A DNA stretch of 64,000 bases. It comes from Candidatus Mediterraneibacter guildfordensis. GTDB taxonomy: Bacteria; Bacillota; Clostridia; Lachnospirales; Lachnospiraceae. Position 1 is the stretch's first letter, and each line of letters starts with the position of its first letter. This document shows, one piece after another, positions 1 to 11,371 of the stretch. A model generated the notes under the pieces. It was not told the origin of the DNA, did no database searches, and saw only the letters and a program-made list of their open reading frames with translations. Made by a program: the position numbers and the translations under genes. The stretch spans positions 1 through 64,000 of the forward strand of contig DXIS01000004.1 in assembly GCA_019112735.1 (NCBI GenBank), given 5' to 3'.

Positions 1-253
1 GTCAGATTCTATGCCGTCTTCGGCTGCTTTCCCCGCCATATGTCGGATCACTGTGGGAAAAGAATATTTACATCCGTTCCCATTGTAACACATATGCGCA
101 AAGTATCAAAGACATAACCCCCATTCCTTTCCTGATCCGGTTTTCTGCAGAACTTATCTTTTACATTTTATCGCCGGTCCCGCGCCAGGAACACCGGCTC
201 TGAAAACGAAACAGGAACAGCCTTTTCGCAGTTTAGCCAATAAATATAAATCA
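1..253. other. Window edge without a recognisable gene
   Basis: No ORF with a convincing start, ribosome binding site or family resemblance is visible on either strand. The stretch lies downstream of the V-type ATPase operon, beyond its terminator, and ends at the window edge, so it may hold the distal part of a leader or a gene continuing outside. No conserved RNA was recognised in it. Confidence 0.5.
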
Positions 254-289
254 GAAAAAAGAGCGAAGAACTGCCATACTCTTCGCTCT
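254..289 (-). terminator. Rho-independent terminator of the V-type ATPase operon
   Basis: A perfect 10-bp stem (260-269 pairing with 280-289, AGAGCGAAGA and its complement) with a 10-nt loop is followed on the minus strand by a run of six T residues (255-260). It lies 14 bp past the stop codon of the last V-ATPase gene (subunit D), as expected for the end of that operon. Confidence 0.9.
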
Positions 290-302
290 GTATATCATAA
301 AT

Positions 303-959
303 TCAAATTTCGCTGTAATGATGCGCATCTTCCAGCATCATATCCTTTACCTTCATCAGCCGGATCTGAGTACTCCTCTCATTTTCATCCAATTTCATCG
401 TAATGTACTTGATGCTCTCCTCCGTCTCCGGAATGATCACATGTTCCAGTGCATTGACGCGCCGCCTCGTCTTCTCGATTTCCGCCGCCATGAGCTGGCA
501 GGCTTTCTCGCACTCAGCAAGACGGATCATATCTGGCAGGATATCAGCCAGTGACTTTACCGCCCCGTCCAGATCGCTGGACGTGAATGCAAAGCCATAG
601 GAATAAATATCATTCTCATCCGCAGTCCTTGTCTTATACTCGAATGTGGGGATATCGACACTCATAACGTTCCGCTCTCCCGCCACCAGCCTGATCTCCT
701 GCTTGGGCGCCATAAGAGCGGTGTTCAGCGCCGCCTCCGACATTCCCGCTTTCGCGATGACAAAGTTCCGATTCGCGGACTTAATTCCCGATTCCACCTT
801 CTTGCGCACTTCCATATTTTCACGGACCAGTTCAAGATACTGCCGCATCAGCTCGTCACGCTTATCCTTAAGCAACTTGTGCCCGCGGATTGCAGTGATC
901 CGCTTCTTCTTCAGGCGCGTCAGTTCCATTCTGGTCGGATTCACCTGTTTCGCCGCCAA
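303..959 (-). CDS. ntpD: V-type ATP synthase subunit D
   Basis: Subunit D forms the coiled-coil central rotor shaft inside the A3B3 head of the V/A-type ATPase and, together with F, connects it to the membrane ring. The 218-residue product has the family's usual length and shows the conserved N-terminal NPTRMELTRLKKKR motif and a C-terminal region rich in charged helix residues (ALEHVIIPETEESIKYI). The start codon is TTG at 957-959, preceded by a strong GGAGG on the minus strand. It is the last gene of the operon and is unusually separated from subunit B by about 250 bp of repeat-containing DNA, whereas the upstream genes are nearly contiguous. Identification is by family motif and gene order. 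Confidence 0.95.
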   Translation of the reverse strand: MAAKQVNPTRMELTRLKKKRITAIRGHKLLKDKRDELMRQYLELVRENMEVRKKVESGIKSANRNFVIAKAGMSEAALNTALMAPKQEIRLVAGERNVMSVDIPTFEYKTRTADENDIYSYGFAFTSSDLDGAVKSLADILPDMIRLAECEKACQLMAAEIEKTRRRVNALEHVIIPETEESIKYITMKLDENERSTQIRLMKVKDMMLEDAHHYSEI

Positions 960-997
960 AAAAACACCTCCTCCACAAAATATTCAGACAATTTCCC

Positions 998-1020
998 CAA
1001 AAGGGGTCAGACCCCTTTTG
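998..1020. repeat. Perfect palindrome, copy 1 of a small dispersed repeat family
   Basis: Two 11-bp arms (CAAAAGGGGTC and its exact complement) flank a single A. The 5' flank ACAATTTCCC is shared with the copy at 10170-10192, so this is a dispersed element and not just a local hairpin. It lies inside the V-ATPase operon between the subunit B and D genes. In RNA it would form a hairpin on either strand; as the gene after it belongs to the same complex, it may cause partial termination or RNA processing. Confidence 0.85.
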
Positions 1021-1026
1021 AATGCA

Positions 1027-1132
1027 TCACTGCGGGCTGTCCGCCCTACCGCACCGCTTACGTTTTCCACGTTTCCGTTCCGCGGCAGTTCGATTCCGCT
1101 TCGCTTCATCTCACTGCGGGCTGTCCGCCCTA
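1027..1132. repeat. Pair of 22-bp direct repeats between subunits B and D
   Basis: The same 22-bp sequence, containing the small hairpin GGGCTGTCCGCCC, occurs at 1027-1048 and again at 1111-1132, with an 84-bp offset. The intervening DNA has no ORF of note. Together with the neighbouring palindromes it makes up a repeat-dense insert inside the V-ATPase operon. Confidence 0.85.
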
Positions 1133-1135
1133 TGC

Positions 1136-1191
1136 AGATAGATAAATCGCGTCTTCTGCAGGCAAGCCTGCAAGCCGCATTTTATCTATCT
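1136..1191. repeat. 56-bp imperfect inverted repeat
   Basis: The outer arms are perfect 11-mers, AGATAGATAAA at 1136-1146 and its complement at 1181-1191. The centre contains a second perfect palindrome, GCAGGC-AA-GCCTGC at 1158-1171. The element ends 16 bp before the stop codon of subunit B. It has the shape of a miniature REP-like or MITE-like hairpin element, but no terminal duplication was identified. Confidence 0.8.
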
Positions 1192-1207
1192 ACGCACCGC
1201 GGAACTG

Positions 1208-2578
1208 CTAATCGGCATAGTACTCATCCAGATATTTGTCGTCGATTCGTTTGAGTTCGGTTCTTGGCAGCATACGAAGCAGTTTCCAGCCGATATCCAG
1301 TGTCTCTTCGATGCCGCGGTCGGTGTTATATCCCTGGGAGACGTATTCCTGCTCGAAGGCGTCCGCGAATTTTGCATACATCAGATCAATCTCGGTGAGC
1401 GCCGCCTCTCCCAGGATGACCATGAGTTCTTTTGCGTCTTTTCCGCGGGCATACGCGGCAAAGAGCTGGTTCATGGTGTTGGAGTGGTCTGCCCGGGTCT
1501 TGCCCTCGCCGATTCCCTTATCCTTCAGACGGGAAAGCGACGGCAGCACGTCGATCGGAGGCGTGACACCCTTGCGGTAAAGTTCACGGCTTAAGATGAT
1601 CTGTCCCTCTGTGATATATCCTGTCAGGTCAGGGATCGGATGGGTCTTGTCGTCCTCGGGCATGGTCAGGATCGGGATCATTGTGATGCTTCCCTTCTTA
1701 CCGTTCTGCCGTCCTGCTCTCTCATAGATGGACGCAAGATCCGTGTACATATATCCCGGATAACCACGGCGTCCGGGCACTTCTTTTCGTGCGGCAGACA
1801 CTTCGCGAAGCGCGTCCGCATAATTTGTGATATCTGTCAGGATAACGAGCACATGCATATCTTTCTCAAATGCAAGATACTCTGCCGCTGTCAGAGCCAT
1901 TTTCGGCGTAGCAATACGCTCGATGGCCGGGTCGTTCGCCAGATTGACAAACAGGACGGTACGATCCAGCGCCCCCGTCTCACGAAAACTTTCTACAAAG
2001 AAGTTCGATTCTTCAAATGTGATACCCATTGCAGCAAATACAACGGCAAAGTTCTCATCTTTTCCAAGTACTTTTGCCTGTCTTGCGATCTGCGCGGCAA
2101 GCTGTGCATGGGGAAGTCCCGACGCGGAGAAGATAGGCAGCTTCTGTCCGCGGACCAGGGTATTCAGTCCGTCAATGGCGGACACGCCGGTCTGGATAAA
2201 CTCCTCCGGGTAGCTTCGGGCCGCCGGGTTCATGGGCAGGCCGTTAATGTCCATGCGGGCCTCCGGCAGAATCTCCGGCCCGTCGTCAATAGGCCGTCCA
2301 AGTCCGTCAAACACGCGCCCAAGCATATCTTCTGATACCCCCAGCTCCATGCTCCGTCCGAGAAAACGCACCTTACTGTTGGACAGATTGATCCCCGTAG
2401 AACTCTCAAAGAGCTGAACCAGCACGTCGCTTCCGTTTACCTCCAGCACCTTGCACCGCCTTGTCTCGCCGCTGGCAAGTTCGATCTCGCCCAGTTCATC
2501 ATATGTCACGCCTTCCACGCCGCGCACGAGCATCAGCGGTCCGGCTACTTCCTGTATAGTTCTGTACTCTTTTGGCAT
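1208..2578 (-). CDS. ntpB: V-type ATP synthase subunit B (non-catalytic)
   Basis: Subunit B alternates with A in the hexameric head and contributes to the nucleotide site without a complete Walker A motif. The 456-residue protein matches the family length. It shows the N-terminal beta-barrel start [15 protein letters not shown], the degenerate nucleotide region [17 protein letters not shown], the block [17 protein letters not shown], and the C-terminal signature [14 protein letters not shown]. It starts one base upstream of the end of subunit A (2579), so the two are translationally linked. In the alternating A3B3 head it is the regulatory partner. Confidence 0.97.
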   Translation of the reverse strand: MPKEYRTIQEVAGPLMLVRGVEGVTYDELGEIELASGETRRCKVLEVNGSDVLVQLFESSTGINLSNSKVRFLGRSMELGVSEDMLGRVFDGLGRPIDDGPEILPEARMDINGLPMNPAARSYPEEFIQTGVSAIDGLNTLVRGQKLPIFSASGLPHAQLAAQIARQAKVLGKDENFAVVFAAMGITFEESNFFVESFRETGALDRTVLFVNLANDPAIERIATPKMALTAAEYLAFEKDMHVLVILTDITNYADALREVSAARKEVPGRRGYPGYMYTDLASIYERAGRQNGKKGSITMIPILTMPEDDKTHPIPDLTGYITEGQIILSRELYRKGVTPPIDVLPSLSRLKDKGIGEGKTRADHSNTMNQLFAAYARGKDAKELMVILGEAALTEIDLMYAKFADAFEQEYVSQGYNTDRGIEETLDIGWKLLRMLPRTELKRIDDKYLDEYYAD

Positions 2579-4345
2579 TTAGCGGCCCTCCTTTTCAAAC
2601 GTGCCCGCAATCTGCGCGGTCAGCTCTTCGTCTACTTTCCTATATTCCTCGTCAAGTGCATCCTCGCGCACATATTTAAAACGTCCGATCTGCTCCCTCA
2701 CCGGCATGGAGATGAGTTTCTGCAGGGAAGCCCCCTCTGCGAGAGCCTGTACCGCCCTGTCATAGAAGGCATTTACAAGGAGCATCATCATGTGCTGTTT
2801 CTTAAGCGATGTGTAAGTGTCTACTTCATGGAATGAGTTCTGGTGCAGGAAGTCCTCACGGATGGAGCGCGCCGCTTCCATCTTCAGACGGTCGCCCGGT
2901 GAGAGTGCATCCATACCTACCATCTTAACAATCTCTTCCAGCTCTGCCTCTTCCTGCAAAAGGGTCATCATCTTCTGGCGTCCTTCCATCCAGTCGGAAG
3001 CCACATTTCCGTTGAACCATTTCTCCATATCATCCAGATACAGGGAATAGCTGTTCAGCCAGTTGATGGCCGGGAAATGTCTCTTGTACGCGAGAGCTGA
3101 ATCCAGACCCCAGAACACCTTCACGATACGAAGAGTTGCCTGAGATACCGGCTCAGACGTATCACCGCCCGGGGGAGATACAGCACCGATAACGGAAAGC
3201 GCTCCCTCACGTCCATCTTTTCCGAGAGAGATCACATGTCCGGCGCGCTCATAAAACTGTGCCAGACGGCTTCCCAGATATGCCGGATATCCTTCTTCGC
3301 CGGGCATTTCTTCAAGGCGTCCTGACATTTCCCTCAGCGCCTCCGCCCAGCGGGATGTGGAATCTGCCATCAGCGCCACGGAATATCCCATATCACGGAA
3401 ATACTCTGCTATGGTGATGCCTGTGTAAATAGATGCCTCACGGGCAGCCACCGGCATATCCGAAGTATTTGCGATCAGGACAGTTCGCTGCATCAGAGGC
3501 TGTCCTGTCTTCGGGTCTTTCAGTTCCGGGAACTCGTTCAGAACGTCCGTCATCTCATTGCCGCGTTCGCCGCATCCAATGTAAACGACGATATCCGCCT
3601 CCGCCCATTTTGCAAGCTGATGCTGAATAACAGTCTTGCCGCTTCCGAACGGCCCGGGCACTGCCGCCACACCTCCCTTTGCGATGGGGAAGAACGTGTC
3701 GATGACTCTCTGCCCTGTCACAAGCGGCATTTCCGGCGGGAGCTTCTTCTGGTACGGACGTCCGCGGCGTACCGGCCACTTCTGCATCAGTGTCAGTTCC
3801 TTGTCGCCCTCCGCTGTCTCAAGGATAGCAACCACTTCCTCAACCGTAAATTCTCCGGCTTTGATTTCCTTTATGGTTCCCTTCATGCCATACGGAACCA
3901 TGATCTTCTGCTGTACGAGTACAGTCTCCTGTACTGTACCGATCACATCTCCGGCTTCCACCTCATCGCCGGGTTTCACTGTGGGAACGAACTTCCACTT
4001 CAGATCTCTCTTTAAAGACGGCACTTCCACGCCGCGCTTTAAGTTATTTCCAGAGATCTTCATGATATCGTCAAGCGGCCTCTGGATCCCGTCATAGATA
4101 CTCGTGATCAGTCCCGGTCCCAACTCGACGGACATTGGTACTTCCATGGATTCCACCGGTTCGCCCGGTCCTAATCCTGACGTCTCCTCATACACCTGGA
4201 TCGACGCCTCGTCCCCGTGCATCTCGATGATCTCACCAATCAGACGCTGATTCGACACACGGACCACATCGAACATATTTGCATCACGCATTCCCTCTGC
4301 GATGACAAGAGGTCCTGCGACTTTTTTAATCACTCCTGTGCTCAT
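2579..4345 (-). CDS. ntpA: V-type ATP synthase subunit A (catalytic)
   Basis: This is the catalytic subunit that hydrolyses or makes ATP in the cytoplasmic head. The 588-residue product contains the Walker A motif GPFGSGKT at residues 231-238, the catalytic stretch [13 protein letters not shown], and the A-subunit-specific insertion of about 90 residues between the N-terminal barrel and the nucleotide domain (roughly 110-200), which distinguishes it from F-type beta. The start codon overlaps the end of subunit F (4345), consistent with coupled translation. The DNA shows no frameshift or unusual composition. Confidence 0.98.
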   Translation of the reverse strand: MSTGVIKKVAGPLVIAEGMRDANMFDVVRVSNQRLIGEIIEMHGDEASIQVYEETSGLGPGEPVESMEVPMSVELGPGLITSIYDGIQRPLDDIMKISGNNLKRGVEVPSLKRDLKWKFVPTVKPGDEVEAGDVIGTVQETVLVQQKIMVPYGMKGTIKEIKAGEFTVEEVVAILETAEGDKELTLMQKWPVRRGRPYQKKLPPEMPLVTGQRVIDTFFPIAKGGVAAVPGPFGSGKTVIQHQLAKWAEADIVVYIGCGERGNEMTDVLNEFPELKDPKTGQPLMQRTVLIANTSDMPVAAREASIYTGITIAEYFRDMGYSVALMADSTSRWAEALREMSGRLEEMPGEEGYPAYLGSRLAQFYERAGHVISLGKDGREGALSVIGAVSPPGGDTSEPVSQATLRIVKVFWGLDSALAYKRHFPAINWLNSYSLYLDDMEKWFNGNVASDWMEGRQKMMTLLQEEAELEEIVKMVGMDALSPGDRLKMEAARSIREDFLHQNSFHEVDTYTSLKKQHMMMLLVNAFYDRAVQALAEGASLQKLISMPVREQIGRFKYVREDALDEEYRKVDEELTAQIAGTFEKEGR

Positions 4346-4668
4346 TAGCTTACTCCTCCAAACAGAATATCTGATCCGACCGCCTGTTCCACCGTCTTTT
4401 TAACACCCTCGACGCCTGCTCCGGTGTTGCCGGAAACTCCCGGTATCTGGATGATCGCAGGCAGAGTCTTCTCGCGATACTTTTCCAACTCATCCCTCAC
4501 TTCGACGGCTGCCGCTTCCGTGATGTAGATGATACCATATTCATCCTCCGCAAGACTGCGGAGCCTGTCACGTATTTCCTCCCGGTCCCTCACTGGGCAG
4601 ATGCGAAGCCCCAATGTGGCGAAACCGTAGATACTATCGTAATCGCCGACCACTGCAATCTTATACAT
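4345..4668 (-). CDS. ntpF: V-type ATP synthase subunit F
   Basis: Subunit F is the small Rossmann-like stalk subunit that binds D in the rotor. The 107-residue protein begins [20 protein letters not shown], the typical N-terminal strand-loop-helix with the conserved GD and GF residues, and contains the IIYITE strand. It overlaps subunit C upstream by 8 bp and subunit A downstream by 1 bp. The gene order C-F-A-B-D is that of other Clostridia and Enterococcus. Confidence 0.95.
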   Translation of the reverse strand: MYKIAVVGDYDSIYGFATLGLRICPVRDREEIRDRLRSLAEDEYGIIYITEAAAVEVRDELEKYREKTLPAIIQIPGVSGNTGAGVEGVKKTVEQAVGSDILFGGVS

Positions 4669-5632
4669 ACATCTCCCTTATCCTTTCCCGGATCGCGTCA
4701 TCCGTGAATCCGTTTTGTTTCCCGGTCAGAATGATCCGCACCGTCTTGATCTCGTTCTCTCTTGCGATCAGATACCCCAGCAGGGGGCCGACGGAAAATG
4801 TCTCATATTTCTGAGATTTCAATGTCTCGATCATCCTGTTGTCGCACCAGCGCTCAAATGCGGACGGTGACTCTCTTAACGCGTCCGCACCTCCTGCGTA
4901 GGACGTCCCCTCCAGATACTGAGCAATTTCCTCTTCGCCTGAGAGCGCCGCGCGGATGAGCTGATCGAGGCTTAAACTATCGCACTCCGCCATGGCTCTT
5001 CTCATGAAGTCCGCGCTCTTCCCCGTCTTCTGGGAGCGGACGGCAATCTTGATATCCGCGATAGCCACCGTCGTGTCAGCGTAATTCTCTATAATCAGTT
5101 CTCCCGACTTCTTTCCCGCCTCTTCAATGGCATCAAGCGCTGCCCTGTCCACGATGATATCACAGAGTTGTCCGTCTCCGGTATGAAGGAGCGTATCCAG
5201 CGCCTCCTGCGCTGTCCGGGACATATGTCCAGGGAGCCGGGAAAACTCCCTGCTCTCTACGATCTGATACATCTCTGTCCCGGGGATCGGACAATCGTCA
5301 TAGTACACGGCCGGATTCTTTGCTTCCGTACACACCTCTTTGACCGCTGCTTTCAGATTATGGTACAGTTTCGGGTAGGAAAGCACATCAAAGACACTCA
5401 TATCCGGCGCCACGTCACGAATGACTTCCCACGCCTTCTCTTCCTCGCGCTTAAATACCGCCTCGGCATCATCCCCGGTGTCCATATCGCCCCAGCCTTT
5501 TTCGATCACAGACTGCAGAACCTGATCCGCGCTTTTGCAGGATAAGAGCTGCTCAATAAATGCATCAGAGAACAGAGATACTTCCAGTGCGCGGATACGC
5601 GCCACCGCATAAGTATATTTTGTATTACTCAA
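4661..5632 (-). CDS. ntpC: V-type ATP synthase subunit C
   Basis: Subunit C (AC39/d-like) is the funnel-shaped adaptor that sits on the membrane ring and receives the rotor shaft. The 323-residue, almost all-helical protein has the family N-terminus TKYTYAVARIRALEVSLFS. The start codon is TTG at 5630-5632, preceded by AGGAGGG; no ATG is close enough to replace it. The C-terminus holds the usual block containing SVGPLLGYLIARENEIK. It lies 24 bp after subunit E and overlaps F. Confidence 0.93.
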   Translation of the reverse strand: MSNTKYTYAVARIRALEVSLFSDAFIEQLLSCKSADQVLQSVIEKGWGDMDTGDDAEAVFKREEEKAWEVIRDVAPDMSVFDVLSYPKLYHNLKAAVKEVCTEAKNPAVYYDDCPIPGTEMYQIVESREFSRLPGHMSRTAQEALDTLLHTGDGQLCDIIVDRAALDAIEEAGKKSGELIIENYADTTVAIADIKIAVRSQKTGKSADFMRRAMAECDSLSLDQLIRAALSGEEEIAQYLEGTSYAGGADALRESPSAFERWCDNRMIETLKSQKYETFSVGPLLGYLIARENEIKTVRIILTGKQNGFTDDAIRERIREMYV

Positions 5633-5656
5633 GTTAACCCTCCTAACATCTGCGCT

Positions 5657-6250
5657 TTATCCGAACAGCAGCCTGTTCACCTGATCCGATAATTCTTCTC
5701 TCTTAGAATCAAACACCGCTCTGATCGTGCAGTTTTCCTCTATGCCGCCATAGACGAGAAGGAATCCGCCGTCCATTTTCTCCGGTTTCTCCGACACTTT
5801 AAGGTTTCCTCCTTTTGATGCGGCAATGCTTTTGATCTTCTCGGCAAACCCGGCAGGCATCCGCTTCAGATCCTTCGCCGAGAAACAGATCGTTCCTTCA
5901 CCAGCAAGAACATGTTTCTCAAGCAGCTTCTCGAGCATTTCAAAATATTTTTCATCGTCCAGATCCATCACTGCGTCGTAGGCTTTCTCCAGTACGCCGC
6001 TGATCACTTCCTGCTTTGCGGCAAGGACAGCCTGTTTCCTCTTCATATCCATCGAGGAATCCACGCGGGCCGCATAATCTGCCGCCTCGCGTTTCGCGCG
6101 TTCAAGGATTTTTGCCGCCTCGGTTTCGGCCAACTCTCTCTCTGCCTGCACTGCCGCCTTGGCGTCCGCCTCCGCTTTTCCGGTGATCTCCTGCGCGGTA
6201 CTCTTCGCCTCTTCGAGAATCCGGGCTTTCATTTTATCCAGTCCACTCAT
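5657..6250 (-). CDS. ntpE: V-type ATP synthase subunit E
   Basis: Subunit E forms, with the small G/H subunit, the peripheral stator stalk. The 197-residue protein has an N-terminal half (about residues 5-100) that is a long Ala/Glu/Lys-rich helix typical of the E/G coiled coil, then a globular C-terminal domain ending in VFDSKREELSDQVNRLLFG, a common ending for this family. Its upstream neighbour is proteolipid K and the downstream neighbour subunit C. The identification rests on length, coiled-coil pattern and operon position. Confidence 0.9.
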   Translation of the reverse strand: MSGLDKMKARILEEAKSTAQEITGKAEADAKAAVQAERELAETEAAKILERAKREAADYAARVDSSMDMKRKQAVLAAKQEVISGVLEKAYDAVMDLDDEKYFEMLEKLLEKHVLAGEGTICFSAKDLKRMPAGFAEKIKSIAASKGGNLKVSEKPEKMDGGFLLVYGGIEENCTIRAVFDSKREELSDQVNRLLFG

Positions 6251-6336
6251 TTCCTCGTTCTCCTTCTTGTTTCTGGTCCCTTATGTTTCACTGTCACTCC
6301 CGGATACCCATACGCCTGTATCCGTACCAACTCAGC

Positions 6337-8831
<2,495 letters not shown>

Positions 8832-8876
8832 TCATTTATCCCTCCTTTGCTGCATGGCACTTTCGCACCGTTTTTT

Positions 8877-9185
8877 CTATACCAGCAGTGATATCACCGT
8901 CTCCACTGCTTCCTTCTCCTTCTCTCCGGCAGAAGCCTTCAGTTCTTCCGTTACTCTCTTAATCTCATTCTCCGCATCTCTCTTTAACTTTTCTCCTGCC
9001 GAGCGTGCGCTTTCCATCTCTGATTCCGCTCTTTCCTTTGCATTATTTATGATTTCCTCTCTAATCTGGGCGGAGCGTTCCTGAGCTTCCCGGGCAATAC
9101 GATTTCCCTCATGTTCTGCGCTCTCCACAATCTGATTTGCTTCTCTCTCCGTCTCCCGAATCGCGCGGATCGTCTCTTCTACCAT
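8877..9185 (-). CDS. ntpG: V-type ATP synthase subunit G/H (peripheral stalk)
   Basis: This 102-residue protein is almost wholly a charged Glu/Lys/Arg/Ala-rich helix, as expected for the small stator subunit that pairs with subunit E. It is the first gene of the V-ATPase operon. A GGTGGTGG ribosome binding site lies about 7 bp upstream of the ATG, and a sigma-A-type promoter lies about 110 bp upstream. Sequence conservation in this family is weak, so the call leans on length, coiled-coil character and position. The name differs between species (G, H or AhaH). Confidence 0.85.
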   Translation of the reverse strand: MVEETIRAIRETEREANQIVESAEHEGNRIAREAQERSAQIREEIINNAKERAESEMESARSAGEKLKRDAENEIKRVTEELKASAGEKEKEAVETVISLLV

Positions 9186-9294
9186 ATTTTATCCACCACC
9201 TTTCACGATTATTTCTGTCTCCTTAGTTTTTCCAATCCTTCCTGTATCATACAGCAGATAAATTTTAACACAGTCTTTACACACGTCTAAAATC

Positions 9295-9323
9295 ATTATA
9301 TAACAGGCAGAAAAATTATTCAA
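9295..9323 (-). promoter_or_regulatory. Predicted promoter of the V-type ATPase operon
   Basis: On the minus strand there is TTGAAT (9318-9323), a 17-bp spacer, and a perfect TATAAT (9295-9300). Transcription would start near 9288, giving an untranslated leader of about 100 bases before the subunit G/H start at 9185. An imperfect AT-rich dyad, TGATAATTGTTAATCA, lies upstream at 9342-9357. Confidence 0.75.
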
Positions 9324-9468
9324 AACATTTATAAGCAGAAATGATAATTGTTAATCAATTTGTCAGTATTCAATTTGAGAGCATTTCTTTCATATCGGTT
9401 ATTCCATTAGGATGTATCAGTATCCTGGAAAAAGCCCTTGTCATAGAAGGGATAGATATTCAGACACA

Positions 9469-9521
9469 TAAAAAATCCGTGAAAGAGACCTCCTCACTTA
9501 CTGAGGGGGATCCTCCACGGA
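9469..9521 (-). terminator. Terminator after trmL
   Basis: On the minus strand a hairpin with outer stem TCCGTG/CACGGA (9476-9481 with 9516-9521) and an inner GC-rich pairing of the CCTC and GAGG blocks is followed by a run of T residues (9470-9475). It lies about 85 bp beyond the trmL stop codon and just upstream of the V-ATPase promoter, separating the two minus-strand operons. Confidence 0.7.
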
Positions 9522-9606
9522 ATAAATGCTCTCAAAAAATATGACCACATACCGGAAATACACGCTCCGGGCTCCAGCAAACGCCTGCACATAGAAAAGG
9601 GACAGA

Positions 9607-10107
9607 TCAGGAACCGCTCCACTGTAAATAATGCAGTTCTCCCGCCGTCTCCATCCCCGCAAACCCATTCTGACGCAGTGCCTCATACAACACGATCGCA
9701 GCCGAATTTCCCAGGTTCAGCGACCGAATCTGCTCCATCATCGGAATACGCACACAGTTTTCCCTGTTCTGCACAAGGAGCTCCTCAGGAATCCCTGCAC
9801 TCTCCTTCCCAAACATGATGTAGCAGTCCGGCTCATAATTCACTTCCGTATACATTTTCTGAGCCTTCGTAGTCGCCATATATATCTTTGCACCCGGATT
9901 CTTCTCAAGAAAATCCCGGTAGTCAATATAAGTCGTCACATCAAGGTCTTTCCAGTAATCCATTCCCGCACGTTTCAGCGCCTTCTCAGACAAACTAAAT
10001 CCCAGAGGGCCGATCAGATGCAGACGGGCTCCCGCCGCCACACACGTCCTGCCGATATTTCCCGTATTCGCCGGAATCTCCGGCTCCAAAAGAACAATAT
10101 TCAACAT
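9607..10107 (-). CDS. trmL: tRNA (cytidine(34)-2'-O)-methyltransferase TrmL
   Basis: This SPOUT-fold (trefoil-knot) enzyme methylates the ribose 2'-OH of the wobble base in certain leucine tRNAs using S-adenosylmethionine. The 166-residue protein contains all three SpoU motifs: PEIPANTGNIGRTC near the N-terminus, the glycine-rich FGKESAGIPEELL in the middle, and MEQIRSLNLGNSAAIVLYE at the C-terminus forming the knot. It is the last gene of the operon that begins with the radical SAM gene, about 95 bp downstream of the aminotransferase, with two palindromic repeats in the gap. Confidence 0.95.
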   Translation of the reverse strand: MLNIVLLEPEIPANTGNIGRTCVAAGARLHLIGPLGFSLSEKALKRAGMDYWKDLDVTTYIDYRDFLEKNPGAKIYMATTKAQKMYTEVNYEPDCYIMFGKESAGIPEELLVQNRENCVRIPMMEQIRSLNLGNSAAIVLYEALRQNGFAGMETAGELHYLQWSGS

Positions 10108-10124
10108 CCGTTCTTCTTCCTTTC

Positions 10125-10145
10125 AAAAGGGGACAGTCCCCTTTT
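10125..10145. repeat. Perfect palindrome, copy 2 of the dispersed family
   Basis: Ten-base arms (AAAAGGGGAC and its exact complement) flank a single A. It is closely related in sequence to the copy inside the V-ATPase operon but has a different centre (AC-A-GT instead of TC-A-GA). It lies 18 bp upstream of the trmL start codon, on the transcribed strand. Confidence 0.85.
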
Positions 10146-10169
10146 ACCAGAATTGTCGCACAATTTCCC

Positions 10170-10192
10170 CAAAAGGGGCCTGACCCCTTTTG
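10170..10192. repeat. Palindrome, copy 3 of the dispersed family
   Basis: Nine-base arms (CAAAAGGGG and its complement) flank CCTGA. Both sides match copy 1: the left flank ACAATTTCCC is identical and the right flank continues TGAA in both. It lies between the aminotransferase stop codon and copy 2. Two copies in one intergenic gap plus one in another operon about 9 kb away indicate a dispersed intergenic repeat. Confidence 0.85.
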
Positions 10193-10201
10193 AAGAAATT
10201 G

Positions 10202-11371
10202 TCAGACATTTCTCAATTTCTGAATAAATTTCTCCACGCGCCCCAGCGCTTCTTTCAGGTCTTCTATGGAGTATGCGTACGAGATTCGGAGGAATCCCTC
10301 TCCGCACTCTCCGAATGCTGTTCCCGGAACGACCGCCACTTTTTCTTCCATCAGCAGTCTTTCTGCAAATTCTTCCGAGCTCATGCCAAACTCTTTTATG
10401 CTGGGGAATACGTAGAACGCTCCGAATGGCTCAAAGCACTCCAGCCCCATCCTTTTAAACTCATTCATGAGGAATCTTCTTCTCTGGTTGTAGGATCGGC
10501 GCATTTCCTGCACTTCGCCGTCACAGTTCCGAAGTCCTTCCACCGCCGCATACTGGCTGTTGGTTGGCGCGCACATAATCGCAAACTGGTGCAGCTTGGT
10601 CATCTGTTCTATGATCTCAGCCGGCCCGCAGCAGTAGCCCAGACGCCATCCTGTCATGGCGAAGCCCTTGGAAAATCCGTTGATCACGATCGTCCGCTCC
10701 CGCATTCCGGGAAGGCTGGCGATGGAAACGTGCTCGCTACCGTATGTAAGTTCAGAATAAATCTCGTCGGACATAACATACAGATCATGCTCTTTTACGA
10801 ATTCTGCCACGGGTTCCAGATCCTCCCTGGTCATTATGGAGCCTGTGGGATTGTTTGGGAACGGCATGATAAGAACCTTTGTCCTGGGCGTTGTGTATTT
10901 TTCCAGATCCCCGACTGTCAGCTTAAATTGGTTTTCGTGCTGGAGCGGCACGATCACCGGCACGCCGTCAGCCATGATCGTACAGGGCAGATAAGAGACG
11001 TAGCTGGGCTGAGGAATCAGCACCTCATCCCCCGGATCCAGCATACAGCGCAGACCGATATCTATAGCCTCGCTTCCTCCTACGGTGACCAGAGTCTCAT
11101 GCTTCGGGTCGTATGATACATGGATTTTTCTTTCCAGATAACGGCAGATCTCATTTCTCAGTTCCAGCAGCCCGGCATTGGATGTATAAAACGTCTTTCC
11201 CTTTTCCAGGGTAAAAATGCCCTCCTCACGGATTCTCCACGGAGTATCAAAATCCGGCTCACCCACGCCGAGAGAGATTGCGTCTTCCATCTCGTTTGCC
11301 ACATCGAAGAACTTGCGGATACCGGAAGGCTGAATATCTATGATTTTTTTTGATAACGGACTTCTCATCAC
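10202..11371 (-). CDS. Class I/II pyridoxal-phosphate aminotransferase
   Basis: A 389-residue fold-type I aminotransferase. The PLP-binding lysine is K235 in NGFSKGFAMTGWRLGY. The family's N-terminal LGVGEPDFDTP, the substrate and PLP contacts PFPNNPTG (about 171-178) and the Asp of MSDEIYS are all present. The substrate cannot be read from sequence; this subgroup includes aspartate, aromatic and branched-chain aminotransferases. The ATG overlaps the stop codon of the upstream Lrp-type regulator by 4 bp, so that regulator probably acts on this pathway and is made with it. Confidence 0.93.
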   Translation of the reverse strand: MMRSPLSKKIIDIQPSGIRKFFDVANEMEDAISLGVGEPDFDTPWRIREEGIFTLEKGKTFYTSNAGLLELRNEICRYLERKIHVSYDPKHETLVTVGGSEAIDIGLRCMLDPGDEVLIPQPSYVSYLPCTIMADGVPVIVPLQHENQFKLTVGDLEKYTTPRTKVLIMPFPNNPTGSIMTREDLEPVAEFVKEHDLYVMSDEIYSELTYGSEHVSIASLPGMRERTIVINGFSKGFAMTGWRLGYCCGPAEIIEQMTKLHQFAIMCAPTNSQYAAVEGLRNCDGEVQEMRRSYNQRRRFLMNEFKRMGLECFEPFGAFYVFPSIKEFGMSSEEFAERLLMEEKVAVVPGTAFGECGEGFLRISYAYSIEDLKEALGRVEKFIQKLRNV

